A stretch of DNA of 64,000 nucleotides from Prochloron sp965198675. GTDB taxonomy: Bacteria > Cyanobacteriota > Cyanobacteriia > Cyanobacteriales > Prochloraceae. Positions 35,712 through 49,301 of this stretch are shown in pieces (position 1 is the first letter of the stretch; the number at the start of each line of letters is the position of its first letter). Position numbers and translations under genes: made by a program. The stretch is taken from positions 868,001 through 932,000 of the forward strand of contig OZ240666.1 of NCBI GenBank assembly GCA_965198675.1, written 5' to 3'. The notes below the pieces were generated by a model. The model ran no database searches, was not told the DNA's origin, and saw nothing but the letters and a program-made list of their open reading frames with translations.

Positions 35712-36197
35712 GAATAATTCTCGGGAGAACGGAAACCGCGATGTTTTAACTCGCGGATGAAGTTCGAGGAGGCGGATTTATCCGCCGTCCCCCCTTTCAG
35801 GGGTGAGGGCACTAGAGCCAAGTAACACGCCTTTCGGCGGTAATGTTAGCCTCGCCGCCCGCGGCATTGATTAATGGCGCGGGCGCGGCGCTCTGCAGGG
35901 GTGCGCTTTCCATCTTGAATTCGATTCAAGAAAATGCACCGCACCGCAAGGTTATCGGTCGGTACTTTTTCGGCAGCACTGTCTTACCCCTCGTCCAACT
36001 TTTTAACTGCCGGATTCTAGCAGCCCAGAGCTACCCACCCCGATAACGTAGCCGCTCGTTGCGGCTTAGACTGGTCTCGCAGCTTCATGCTCTGAGGCTC
36101 GAGAGCCACGGAGGTTTAGCGCGGGGTGCTGACAGCGATAAAATAGGCTATGACATAATCTTAGCCCAAGATTAAATAATTTGAATTCTAATTATTG
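35712..36197. repeat. repeat-rich gap between divergent genes
   Basis: No gene recognised over about 480 bp. Contains the second exact copy of the CCCGCGGCATTGATTAATGG palindrome at 35858-35883 and surrounding GC-rich inverted words. Confidence 0.5.
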
Positions 36198-36989
36198 ATG
36201 AAGCAATTGAGCTGCTCGGACGTAGGACAATGGTTGAGAGGATTAATTCGTTCTTTTCTCGGTGCTGTAACATTTTATGCTACAATTAAACTTCCTGAGG
36301 AGTGGGAGTTAGAATTTCAGCACATTGCTCGTTGGGCGCCCCTGGTGGGTCTGCTTTTGGGTAGCTTATTGGGGCTATTCGATTGGGGTTTATCTTTAGT
36401 AGGAATTCCAATTTTGACTCGGAGCGCCCTAGTTGTAGCCCTTTGGGTAGCCCTGACAGGAGGGCTGCACCTCGATGGAGCAATGGATAGCGCTGACGGT
36501 TTAGCAGTACTAGATCCCCAACGGCGGCTAGAAGTAATGAAAGATAGTTTGGTGGGTGCTTTTGGCGCTATGGTAGCCGTGGTAGTCTTGCTCTTAAAAA
36601 CTGCTGCTTTGAGTGACTTACAGTCTTACCGCTGGCTGGGTTTAATGATAGCCACAGGTTGGAGTCGCTGGGGACAGGTAGTAGCGATCGCCCTTTATCC
36701 CGCCCTCAAATCTACTGGGGGCGGTGCCTTCCACAAACAAGCAATCCGCCCCACCCAGGATATTTTGTTGGGTTGGCTCTGTTTGTGTGGATTTAGCGCA
36801 CTGCAACTACTTTTGCCCCATATTACATCCTCAACCGTACTCTTGGTCGCAGTTGCCAGTTGCGGGCTAGCTTTGCTACCTGGTTTTTGGTTTTATCGCC
36901 AGTTGGGGGGACATACTGGAGATACCTATGGAGCAGTGGTAGAGTGGACAGAAGCTCTCATTCTCTGTCTCCTAACTAAGTTCTATTGA
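36198..36989 (+). CDS. cobS: adenosylcobinamide-GDP ribazoletransferase CobS
   Basis: Membrane enzyme joining adenosylcobinamide-GDP and alpha-ribazole in cobalamin assembly. 263 aa, about six helices. Motifs: FLGAVTFYATIKLP near the start, LTGGLHLDGAMDSADGL (acidic metal site), and RRLEVMKDSLVGAFG. The ATG at 36198 is preferred to the TTG just before it. Confidence 0.92.
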   Translation: MKQLSCSDVGQWLRGLIRSFLGAVTFYATIKLPEEWELEFQHIARWAPLVGLLLGSLLGLFDWGLSLVGIPILTRSALVVALWVALTGGLHLDGAMDSADGLAVLDPQRRLEVMKDSLVGAFGAMVAVVVLLLKTAALSDLQSYRWLGLMIATGWSRWGQVVAIALYPALKSTGGGAFHKQAIRPTQDILLGWLCLCGFSALQLLLPHITSSTVLLVAVASCGLALLPGFWFYRQLGGHTGDTYGAVVEWTEALILCLLTKFY

Positions 36990-36995
36990 CATTAA

Positions 36996-37415
36996 CTAGA
37001 GAATCGTCAGATATGTATCCAGGGATTTTGACGGCAACACTTTCAAGCTTTGATTCTGTAAATCCAACTCCAGACCCAATGCTTCTAGGGGAATCACCCC
37101 AATAAGAGGATTGCGACCACCGGGTAACTCCAGACACTCAAAAGTACCTTCTCGTCCACAGAGGGAAATCTTGGCATCTTGAAAAACCCGTGCAGTACTC
37201 AATCTTGTAGCAGTAGTCACATCAACAACATGTAGTAAATCAAGTCCCAGTTGAGCAATTATATCTTTGGGTAAGCACAGGGTTGTTGCTCCTGTATCCA
37301 CAAGAACCTTGTGCAAAGTCATGGAACGAACTTGCTCTTTGGTTATCAATCCGGATTCAGCGTTTGCTTCATCAATCCGGTTCGTAACCCTTAGTGTTGT
37401 TAGAATTTTGCCCAT
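36996..37415 (-). CDS. retropepsin-like aspartic protease family protein
   Basis: 139 aa from ATG 37415. The motif KVLVDTGATTLCLP contains the D-T-G-A catalytic signature of clan AA aspartic proteases, and GVIPLEALGLELDLQ is the second conserved strand pair. Single-domain proteins like this would act as dimers. Cellular target unknown. Converges on cobS with a 6-bp gap. Confidence 0.75.
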   Translation of the reverse strand: MGKILTTLRVTNRIDEANAESGLITKEQVRSMTLHKVLVDTGATTLCLPKDIIAQLGLDLLHVVDVTTATRLSTARVFQDAKISLCGREGTFECLELPGGRNPLIGVIPLEALGLELDLQNQSLKVLPSKSLDTYLTIL

Positions 37416-37500
37416 TTTGTTGTGGTTAGTACGTACCATGATAGTTCACCAGTGAAGTATCTATAGGCATGGTACTCGCTCACTGATAACTGATAACTGT

Positions 37501-37953
37501 TTACTCTTCAATTGGTTGCAGACGGGTAATTTTCAGAGTAAAGTCACCTCCCCCAGTTTCCCCAAAAGCACGAACCCGAACAATATATTCCCCGCCTCCA
37601 TCTTCTGGAATGCGGGCAAATAAAAGAGAATCAGTGGTACCATCCGGTCCATCGTCATTTTCCGCCACCGTCGAACCATCAGCAGCAATTAAGATAACCA
37701 AAGCATCGAAATTGTCAGAGAGCAAGTCAATTGCCACCTGGTCTCCATCTTCTAAATATATCCGGTAGTCCCGAGCAAAGCCTCCCTCCCCAGTAGGAAT
37801 ATCCCGATCTGACAGGGTATCGGCTATTTCCCGACTGGAACGCAGAGAAATGGGATAGTATATCAGCTCCTGTGCCTTCACCTCCCCCCCAATAAGTAAA
37901 GCAGCTCCTAGCAGTAAAGCAGAGTACCAGCGATTGACAAATCTCTTTGTCAT
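37501..37953 (-). CDS. secreted PPC-domain-like protein
   Basis: 150 aa. Signal peptide: ALLLGAALLIGGEVKA. The mature part RDYRIYLEDGDQVAIDLLSD, VAENDDGPDGTTDSLL and GEYIVRVRAFGETGGGDFTL is the pre-peptidase C-terminal (PPC) beta-sandwich, usually an adhesion or spacer domain. No enzymatic domain is attached. Likely periplasmic or extracellular. Confidence 0.75.
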   Translation of the reverse strand: MTKRFVNRWYSALLLGAALLIGGEVKAQELIYYPISLRSSREIADTLSDRDIPTGEGGFARDYRIYLEDGDQVAIDLLSDNFDALVILIAADGSTVAENDDGPDGTTDSLLFARIPEDGGGEYIVRVRAFGETGGGDFTLKITRLQPIEE

Positions 37954-38171
37954 AAAAAGTCCTGTTTATTTCCAAATCAGTCCATTGTAAACTACCCATA
38001 CTAAGCTTTCGCTATAGTGGCTGGCTCATTAGTAGCCCTGGTTCCACTGCACAAGACAGAAGGAGAGAGCCTCTGGTGGGATTAGGAGCAGCCCCAAAGT
38101 TCAATCATCTTTGCACCATTAAAATCGGCTTCGCCATGAGCCTTGGGTCATGACAAATGACAAACTGCCTA

Positions 38172-38354
38172 TCATAGGGTCGGGTGCAGTGATTTGTTAG
38201 ACCGTCGCTTGATTGGAAGTTTGACAACTTTGCGTCCGTGAGCAATTTGCTTCTTTCGTAGATCGTTAACCATTGCTTTAAGGTCATAATTGAAGGATTT
38301 TGCATATTCCTCTCTGTACTTGTGAATTTCTTCCATAATTTCGTCTTTATACAT
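38172..38354 (-). CDS. antitoxin downstream of PIN toxin
   Basis: 60 aa. MYKDEIMEEIHKYREEYAKS and FNYDLKAMVNDLRKKQ are typical of a short helical antitoxin. It starts 2 bp after the toxin stop, so the gene order is toxin first. The last residues (NKSLHPTL) come from a GTGCAGTGATTTGTTAGA element and may not be original. A fragment of a second copy of this gene lies at 39391-39440. Confidence 0.72.
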   Translation of the reverse strand: MYKDEIMEEIHKYREEYAKSFNYDLKAMVNDLRKKQIAHGRKVVKLPIKRRSNKSLHPTL

Positions 38355-38356
38355 CG

Positions 38357-38845
38357 TTACTCTCCTAGAAAATCAAATCCCATGAACTCATAAGGTGTAC
38401 AAATAAATGGTAGCTTATATTCAAGTTCCAAGCTAATTTTAGATAACTTCCTTTGAATTTGAGCGTTTGCCATATGCTTGCAGTTCCATGTTAACAGGTA
38501 GTCTAAATCGTAAACTGTTGCAAGTGCCATATGCAAGGCATCGTTAGAGGCTTTTGGTGGTAGGTTGCTCTGCTGCAAAAATTCTTGTGCAAGTTCTGTG
38601 GCTTCTTCTGTTAGATCCAAAAAGGTTACAGACTGCAATAAATTTAGCCTTTGAACGGCGATCACAGAATCTCCCTTCCCTGCTTCATCCTCAACAATTT
38701 CCGAAGCATAAAGAACAAATAAACCACAGTACTCATCCCACCAGTCTTGGGTGACTTTGATATTGGCAGCAAGAATCAGATTGTTCGTTGGTCGAGCGGT
38801 CAAGTATCCTAAAATACTGGTTTCAATGTAAACGGTTTTACTCAC
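38357..38845 (-). CDS. PIN-domain toxin
   Basis: 162 aa. Starts VYIETSILGYLTARP, the PIN subgroup in which Glu replaces the first Asp; further acidic sites are EIVEDEAG and the ASNDALHMALA segment with Asp near 117. The YLLTWNCKHMANA end supports the PIN fold. Probable RNase toxin paired with the downstream antitoxin. Confidence 0.8.
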   Translation of the reverse strand: MSKTVYIETSILGYLTARPTNNLILAANIKVTQDWWDEYCGLFVLYASEIVEDEAGKGDSVIAVQRLNLLQSVTFLDLTEEATELAQEFLQQSNLPPKASNDALHMALATVYDLDYLLTWNCKHMANAQIQRKLSKISLELEYKLPFICTPYEFMGFDFLGE

Positions 38846-39012
38846 AGTAGTCTATTAGTCCATTGCATCCTTTCTTTACAACATCATACCAGCGACTCAA
38901 GGTTAAGTAATGTGAAATGCCTGGTTAGGCACGCAAAGGCTTGAGATTGTTGGGTAACGCTTAACCCAACCTACCAGTGAGCTTGCTCCCACTATTGGAT
39001 TGGTTCGCAATC

Positions 39013-39099
39013 TTATGCTTTGCCGTCGTCTTGGCTTTTAATGAGAGCATATAACCAAATATTGGAATCTATGAAACAAGACCATTGCTTATCCCTCAT
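39013..39099 (-). pseudogene. N-terminal PIN-domain fragment
   Basis: 28 codons: MRDKQWSCFIDSNIWLYALI then KSQDDGKA and stop. FIDSNIWLYALI is a clear PIN start with the catalytic Asp; the rest of the gene is absent, replaced by repeats (AACGCTTAACCCAACCTACC). Confidence 0.55.
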
Positions 39100-39158
39100 A
39101 AATTCGGGATAAAGGAATCAATTTTCAAGGGATGCTCCAGAAGATAGTGCAGTAAGTT

Positions 39159-39398
39159 TTAACTTTGTAGCGGCTGATTGTTATTAGTATTTGATGCTTT
39201 AGGAGTTGCTTCGGCTTTACGCTTAGCATGTTCAAGAAGTACTTTCGGCTCCTCTAATACTCTATTTGAAAAATTTACTTCATCAACATTAGTAATTGAT
39301 GCTTTAAGAGTTGCTTTGGCTTTACTCTTACCATGTTCAAGAAGTACACTCCAATCCTTTAATGGGATATTTGAAAAATTTACTCCATAAATATGGCT
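39159..39398 (-). pseudogene. open fragment with an internal tandem duplication
   Basis: Open frame without a start codon. Two imperfect copies of VNFSNxxL..VLLEHxKxKAxATxKASxTN follow each other (about 39160-39280 and 39285-39390), a duplication of about 108 bp also visible in the DNA. It lies directly upstream of the PIN fragment, in the place of an antitoxin. Not recognised beyond that. Confidence 0.45.
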
Positions 39399-39440
39399 TT
39401 AAGGTCATAGTTGAAGGATGTAGCATATTCCTCTCTAGCA
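39391..39440 (-). pseudogene. fragment of the 38172-38354 antitoxin
   Basis: Encodes REEYATSFNYDLKAI, nearly identical to residues 14-28 of the intact antitoxin at 38172-38354. This shows that a second, related module once lay here. Confidence 0.6.
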
Positions 39441-39594
39441 GATGAGACTGAAAAAAAACTAGCGGTTCAACAGAACACTAAAAATCTATGCTAATCTGTG
39501 CATATCTTAGTTGAACAGGGTAAATGCAGAGATTAGATGATTTACTGGCCATAGGAGAAGCCGCTTGTGGTATTATAGTGAATAAGGCGATCGC

Positions 39595-39753
39595 CTAAAA
39601 TTCCAAAACGGTCTCAATCAAATAGGATAAAACTAAGCTATCTTTGATACTTTTGATACCTCTCGTTAGCTTATAGACAGGGGGTTTTTGTTTTTGCTCC
39701 TTAATAACCTTGAGTGCTTCTGCATTATCAGAACTATCGTCATGCCAGTACAT
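39595..39753 (-). CDS. hypothetical small protein, doubtful
   Basis: 52 aa from the internal Met: MYWHDDSSDNAEALKVIKEQ, ending SYLIETVLEF. It could also be a C-terminal fragment of a longer lost gene, since the frame stays open into the rRNA terminator region (to 39831). No family recognised. Confidence 0.25.
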   Translation of the reverse strand: MYWHDDSSDNAEALKVIKEQKQKPPVYKLTRGIKSIKDSLVLSYLIETVLEF

Positions 39754-39820
39754 CCAAATTGTATTAGCATGGTCATGTGCTTGAGATTTCGTCACGATTA
39801 TTATATTTGATGTTAACAGA

Positions 39821-39852
39821 CAAAGCCCCAAATCCGAAGGAAAGGGGCTTTG
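39821..39852 (-). terminator. rRNA operon terminator-like hairpin
   Basis: CAAAGCCCC (39821-39829) and GGGGCTTTG (39844-39852) form a perfect 9-bp stem 17 bp past the 3' end of 5S rRNA. Read on the minus strand it is followed by TCTGTT, a weak U tract. Confidence 0.7.
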
Positions 39853-39869
39853 TCTGATGGAAATATTAA

Positions 39870-39988
39870 TCCTGGCATCGAGCTATTTTCCCAGAGGGCT
39901 ACCCCCCAAGTATCTTCGCCGCTGCCCCGTTTCACCATCGAGTTCGGGATGGAATCGAAGTGGTTCCAGAGCGCCAAAGACACCAGGA
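39870..39988 (-). rRNA. rrf: 5S ribosomal RNA
   Basis: 119 nt. Minus strand begins TCCTGGTGTCTTTGGCGCTC and ends GCTCGATGCCAGGA; outer stem ends pair. Contains the universal CCCGAACTCGATGGTGAAAC region. Last gene of the rRNA operon. Confidence 0.95.
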
Positions 39989-40034
39989 AAAGAAATAAAA
40001 CTCTCAAGACTACAAAGAACCAAGAAAGAAATAG

Positions 40035-42916
<2,882 letters not shown>

Positions 42917-43032
42917 TTTACTTTCTCTTCTCAGTTCTATGCAGTTTTCAAGGTTCTCGCTGGAAAATCTTTCCAGCATTCTCTCTTGTTATTATCTCCA
43001 AGAGCCAATGCTAGAATGTTATCCCATGCAGG

Positions 43033-43106
<74 letters not shown>

Positions 43107-43176
43107 ATGATTCCCGTAAAACCTATTACAGTTTGAAAGCTTTCCCTTGCCCCCATCGACCTACAGGTCTCCCTGT

Positions 43177-44660
<1,484 letters not shown>

Positions 44661-44812
44661 TAAACTTACCTATGAAGGTCAAGTTGGATTGCTCTGGAAA
44701 CTTTTTGTTTCCCTGATTTATTTATCAGGGGGCAAGTTAATCACTTTCAAACTATAATTTTTTCTAGGTTCGGGTCGCTTGTTGGGAGGTCTCTCTCAAC
44801 CGCGCATTTACT

Positions 44813-44841
44813 AATATAACAACTCTTTTTGGGATTGTCAA
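44813..44841 (-). promoter_or_regulatory. sigma70 promoter of the rRNA operon
   Basis: Minus strand TTGACA (44836-44841), 17-bp spacer, TATATT (44813-44818), about 150 bp upstream of the 16S 5' end. Both hexamers are near consensus with optimal spacing. Confidence 0.85.
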
Positions 44842-45399
44842 CCCCTTGGGTGAATTTTTTTTTATTCTTTGTATCCTTTGCATATAAAGACTTTCGGCTG
44901 TTTTGAACCTAAAAATGCTCAAAATTAGTCAAATTTTGGGGATTTTTTTGGGGATTTTTCGGATTTTCTGAGAGTATTTAAATCGCTTTAAGCCTTTCAG
45001 AGCAAAGGCTGTAGCTTATAAAAGTATTTGAAAAATAATTTTCAAGTATTTTTGCTGATGGATAGATTCGTACAATGAGAAGAGACAGGCCAATGAATTA
45101 AAGCTTTATTTGACAAAGCTTTGAGCTGTTTTTAGGCAAATCAGTAGGGCAGGTCTCCCTATTTCATGGAAAATCTTGCCATCAGCAAGAATTATTCGGT
45201 AAATAATTTCCGACGGACGACGGACGACGGACGATTCCCCTGCTTAAGGAGTATTGCTGTTGGGTTTCGTTCCTCAACCCAACCTACAGTTCCTAAATTC
45301 TTGCCGCCCGCAAGAATAATTTACTAAATATTCCTCGACGCCCGATTCCTCGTCTCGCCCTCCCGAAGCGCTATAGTAAATATTTTTTCAACGACTGAG
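44842..45399. other. intergenic region upstream of rRNA operon and nadC
   Basis: No gene. AT-rich, A/T runs above the rRNA promoter may serve as an UP-like region. Near nadC it carries a direct repeat GACGGACGACGGACGACGGA (about 45209-45231) and the pair CAGCAAGAATTATTCGGTAAATAA/GCAAGAATAATTTACTAAAT. Confidence 0.4.
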
Positions 45400-46263
45400 A
45401 TGACAACTTTACCGCCTTGGATAGTAGTAGATCCGCTTTTGCAAAACTGGTTATTAGAAGATGTGGGAAGAGGGGATATGACCACCGCTGGCTTATTCTC
45501 CCAGGAAGTAAAGCGGGGAAAAGCGAAATGGAGCGTTAAGGAAACTGGGATAATCGCTGGACTGCCAATAGGAGGCAGGGTATTTCAGTTGTTGAACCCT
45601 GGGATAGACTTTGTGGCGATGGTTGCTGAAGGAGAAAAGGTCTCTGAGGGACAAGTGGTTGCTCGTTTAGATGGTGCGGTGGATGGACTGCTGATGGGAG
45701 AAAGGGTGGCGTTAAACTTGGTTATGGGTCTGAGTGGTATTGCGACAATGACTGGGAAGTACGGGGCGGCGATCGCTGATTTGCCGGCTCAATTGGTGGA
45801 TACGCGCAAAACAACCCCTGGGATGAGGATTTTGGAAAAATATGCCACGAGGGTGGGGGGAGCGATTAATCACCGCATGGGGTTAGATGATGCGGTGATG
45901 ATTAAGGATAATCATATTCTAGCTGCGGGAGGTATTGGGGCGGCTATCGGTCGTCTGCGAGATACTATTCCTTATCCTTTAAGTATAGAGGTGGAGACTG
46001 GTACTATTGCTCAGGTGCGGGAAGCTCTGGAATGGGGGGCGGATATGATCATGTTGGATAATATGGGGTTGGAGGAGATGGGGGATGCGGTTAAATTGAT
46101 TAGAGCTACGAAAGGAAGGGTGAAAATTGAGGCGTCGGGGAATATTACTCTGGAAAATATTCGCTCTGTTGCTGAAACGGGGGTAGATTATATTTCTAGT
46201 AGCGCCCCTATTACTCGCTCTACTTGGCTAGATTTGAGTATGAATTTTTTGTCTGTCTCTTGA
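45400..46263 (+). CDS. nadC: nicotinate-nucleotide pyrophosphorylase (carboxylating)
   Basis: Makes nicotinate mononucleotide from quinolinate and PRPP in NAD synthesis. 287 aa. Motifs: WLLEDVGRGDMTTAGLF, ERVALNLVMGLSGIAT, VDTRKTTPGMRILEKYA, RMGLDDAVMIKDNHI and IEASGNITLENIRSVAETGVDYIS. Complete. Stand-alone, convergent with a broken Uma2 gene. Confidence 0.96.
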   Translation: MTTLPPWIVVDPLLQNWLLEDVGRGDMTTAGLFSQEVKRGKAKWSVKETGIIAGLPIGGRVFQLLNPGIDFVAMVAEGEKVSEGQVVARLDGAVDGLLMGERVALNLVMGLSGIATMTGKYGAAIADLPAQLVDTRKTTPGMRILEKYATRVGGAINHRMGLDDAVMIKDNHILAAGGIGAAIGRLRDTIPYPLSIEVETGTIAQVREALEWGADMIMLDNMGLEEMGDAVKLIRATKGRVKIEASGNITLENIRSVAETGVDYISSSAPITRSTWLDLSMNFLSVS

Positions 46264-46278
46264 TTGAAAGGGGATTTT

Positions 46279-46887
<609 letters not shown>

Positions 46888-47044
46888 CTTTACTTTTTAC
46901 ACTTCCATTTAATCCACGTTCCTGACTTCCTATTATAACACGAAGGGCGGAATTTGGGTTGGCGCTGTTGGGTTTCGCTTGTGCTCTACCCAACCTACGA
47001 TTATTTTGGTCGGATTACTGGATTTGATATAATTTTCCCAATTT

Positions 47045-47713
47045 TCACCTATGCAGCCCCAAGCCTTGGTGGGCAATGCCCACCCTACTGAATAAGGCGC
47101 GATAAACGGGTTGGCTGCGAGAGAGGGTTAATTTTTCTCGTTCGGTGGGGACTGGGAAAGGGTTGGTAGGTAACCAGGTTTCTGGGGGGTGTCTTTGAAA
47201 GTTGGGATGTTGCTGAAAACAATGAACCATTTTTACTGCTACTGCTTCAATATCGGATTGGAGGAAAACTGTACCCATTGGGTTCAAATAATGAGCGAGA
47301 AGGTTTACTAATTGGGGTTGGACGATTCTACGTTTGCTGTGTCTTCTTTTAAACCAAGGATCTGGGAATTGAATTGTTACCCATTGGAGGATACCAAGGG
47401 GTAAGGATTGGAGCATGACTTCTAAGGAGGAATTAATGTTGCCATATAGATAATGAAGATTGATTAATTCCAATTTTTTGGCTTTGAAATTGGCGTATCT
47501 TATCAGGGGTTCTCGGATTTCCAAACCCAGAAAATTACGCTCTGATTGTAATTGAGCCATCTTTAATAAAAACTGTCCTTTCCCGCAGCCAATATCTAAA
47601 TGGAATGGTTGGTTGGGAAGAGGGTAAATTTGACTCCAATTAGGGGGTGGTGTGGGTGTCTGATATTTTTGACTGAGGGGGTTGACGTGGTTCCGGATTC
47701 TGACTTTAGGCAA
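47045..47713 (-). CDS. trmB: tRNA (guanine-N7-)-methyltransferase
   Basis: Methylates G46 of tRNA. 222 aa. SAM motif HLDIGCGKGQFLLKMA, NFLGLEIREPL, WVTIQFPDPWFKRRHSKRR (the conserved PDPW..K.H.KRR) and a C-terminal T-x-x-E-x-K-like PTEREKLTL. The final residues (SRVGIAHQGLGLHR) are translated from a REP palindrome at about 47060-47085, so the original C-terminus has been overwritten by about 10 residues. Start TTG 47713. Confidence 0.92.
   Translation of the reverse strand: MPKVRIRNHVNPLSQKYQTPTPPPNWSQIYPLPNQPFHLDIGCGKGQFLLKMAQLQSERNFLGLEIREPLIRYANFKAKKLELINLHYLYGNINSSLEVMLQSLPLGILQWVTIQFPDPWFKRRHSKRRIVQPQLVNLLAHYLNPMGTVFLQSDIEAVAVKMVHCFQQHPNFQRHPPETWLPTNPFPVPTEREKLTLSRSQPVYRALFSRVGIAHQGLGLHR
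47064..47083. repeat. REP palindrome inside the 3' end of trmB
   Basis: TTGGTGGGCAATGCCCACCC, the same family as 5021-5040. Here it contributes the last codons of trmB. Confidence 0.65.
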
Positions 47714-47836
47714 TTTTTTTATTTTTAATTAAGGTTTCACCCAGAGGCACAGAGGCACGGATTGGTGGGCTACTGGTCTGGAAAGCGCACCAAGACAGAG
47801 GCACAGAGGCACGGATTGGTGGGCAATGCCCACCCT

Positions 47837-48113
47837 ACTGGTCACTGGTCACTGGTAACTGGTCACTGGTCACTGGTAACTGGTCACTGGTAACTGGTCA
47901 CTGGTCACTGGTCACTGGTCACTGGTCACTGGTCACTGGTCACTGGTCACTGGTCACTGGTCACTGGTCACTGGTCACTGGTAACTGGTCACTGGTCACT
48001 GGTCACTGGTCACTGGTCACTGGTCACTGGTCACTGGTCACTGGTCACTGGTCACTGGTCACTGGTCACTGGTCACTGGTCACTGGTCACTGGTCACTGG
48101 TCACTGGTCACTG
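47837..48113. repeat. about 39 tandem copies of the heptamer CACTGGT
   Basis: 277 bp of perfect or near-perfect 7-bp units, mostly CACTGGT with a few AACTGGT. It begins after a REP palindrome copy (about 47818-47836) and runs into the last codons of hpnA, whose TGA stop belongs to the array. Short runs of the same unit occur at 22556-22590, 28613-28654 and 49203-49285. It resembles the short tandemly repeated repetitive (STRR) heptamers of filamentous cyanobacteria. Confidence 0.92.
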
Positions 48114-49099
48114 TTAATGGGGTGGTTTGCTTTAAACCAATGGACAGCATCTTGAAGGGCTGTGGTAAGGTCAGATTGGGGTAAACCTAATTCTCTGACT
48201 GCTTTGGAAGAATCGTAATACATGGGTTGGGCGGACATTCTCACTCCGTCTAGGGGCACTGAGGGAGTTTTTCCTAAAGGTGCGAGAATAAATTCGTCTA
48301 TCCAAGCTACGGTTAAAGGTAGCCAAAGGGGAACTGTTTTCTGGGGTGCGGGTAAGTTGGTTATTTGCGCTAGTTTATCTAATAGTTCTTTTAGGGTTAG
48401 GTTTTGGTTGCCTAATATATAGCGATCGCCTTTCTTTCCTTTTTTTAATGCTAGTATATGTCCTTGTGCCACATCTCGCACATCGATAAAATTTAAGCCG
48501 GTAGTTACATAGGCGGGCATTTGACGGCGGAGAAAGCGGAGGATAATGTCTCCTGTGGGGGTGGGTTTTATGTCTAAGGGTCCAATAGGAGTGCTAGGAT
48601 TAACAATGACTATGTCTTGTCCTTTTGCTGCTGCTTTCCGGGCTTCTTGTTCGGCGAGGTATTTTGATTTTTTATAGTGACCAACTAATTTCTCTAGGGG
48701 ACTTTGATGGGTTTCGGTGGCAATTTCACCTCCTTTTTTGACACCAATGGCGGCGACGGAACTAGTATAAACTGTGCGTTCAATGCCTGCTTTTCTGGCT
48801 GCGGTGAGAACGTTTCTGGTGCCGATGACATTGTTATAATACAATTTATCTTTATCTGCTTGCCACAATCCATAATGGGCGGCCACATGGAAGAGGACTT
48901 CACATCCTTCCATTAGTTTATCTAGATAGGGAGCATTTAGGTCTCCGGTAACTATTTCTAGATCTAAATTTTGGAGGTTGGTTAGGTTACTGGTAGGACG
49001 GACGAGTGCTCGGACGTCGTATCCTGAAGCTAGGAGACTTCTAACTAAATTGGCGCCGATAAATCCTGTCCCTCCAGTTACAAAGGCTTTGATTGTCAT
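48101..49099 (-). CDS. hpnA: hopanoid-associated sugar epimerase HpnA-like
   Basis: 332 aa extended short-chain dehydrogenase. NAD motif TGGTGFIGANLV at residues 9-20, VFH-like LFHVAAHYGLW, catalytic YKKSK (Y-x3-K), and VIVNPSTPIGPLDIKPTPTG, which is characteristic of HpnA. In hopanoid producers it modifies the sugar side chain. No other hopanoid gene is in the window. The last residues NSDQ and the stop are part of the adjacent heptamer array. Confidence 0.88.
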   Translation of the reverse strand: MTIKAFVTGGTGFIGANLVRSLLASGYDVRALVRPTSNLTNLQNLDLEIVTGDLNAPYLDKLMEGCEVLFHVAAHYGLWQADKDKLYYNNVIGTRNVLTAARKAGIERTVYTSSVAAIGVKKGGEIATETHQSPLEKLVGHYKKSKYLAEQEARKAAAKGQDIVIVNPSTPIGPLDIKPTPTGDIILRFLRRQMPAYVTTGLNFIDVRDVAQGHILALKKGKKGDRYILGNQNLTLKELLDKLAQITNLPAPQKTVPLWLPLTVAWIDEFILAPLGKTPSVPLDGVRMSAQPMYYDSSKAVRELGLPQSDLTTALQDAVHWFKANHPINSDQ

Positions 49100-49202
49100 T
49101 GTGGCGGGTAAAAGTTAAAGGGTAAAGGGTTGGGAAAAGCAAGTCACACGTCCTGCTGGTTGTTCCCAGCCCTTCAAATTCTATCTTAACAGATTCCCTC
49201 TC

Positions 49203-49285
49203 CGTCAGTTATCAGTGACCAGTTACCAGTTACCGAGGTTCGGTTCTCAGTGGCGGTCACTGGTCACTGCTTCACTGGTCACTGC
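49203..49285. repeat. scattered CAGTKACCAGTTACC heptamers
   Basis: GTTATCAGTGACCAGTTACC followed by further GGTCACTGGTCACTGC units. Lies between hpnA and the TcA gene end and marks the left border of the toxin locus. Confidence 0.6.
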
Positions 49286-49301
49286 TTTACTGTGTCCCAC
49301 C

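Noticed and set aside
38150..38210. attC-like recombination site at the antitoxin end (minus strand TCTAACAAATCACTGCACCC)
   Set aside because: The left core resembles integron attC sites, but I cannot find the matching right core, and no integrase or cassette array is in the window. Best left as a dispersed element.
39595..39831. Longer 78-codon version of the hypothetical gene next to 5S rRNA
   Set aside because: The extra 5' codons lie in the rRNA terminator hairpin, so a start there is unlikely; only the shorter form is listed, with low confidence.
47837..48113. Heptamer array considered as CRISPR or as a coding repeat
   Set aside because: Period is exactly seven with no spacers, and no frame gives a plausible protein.
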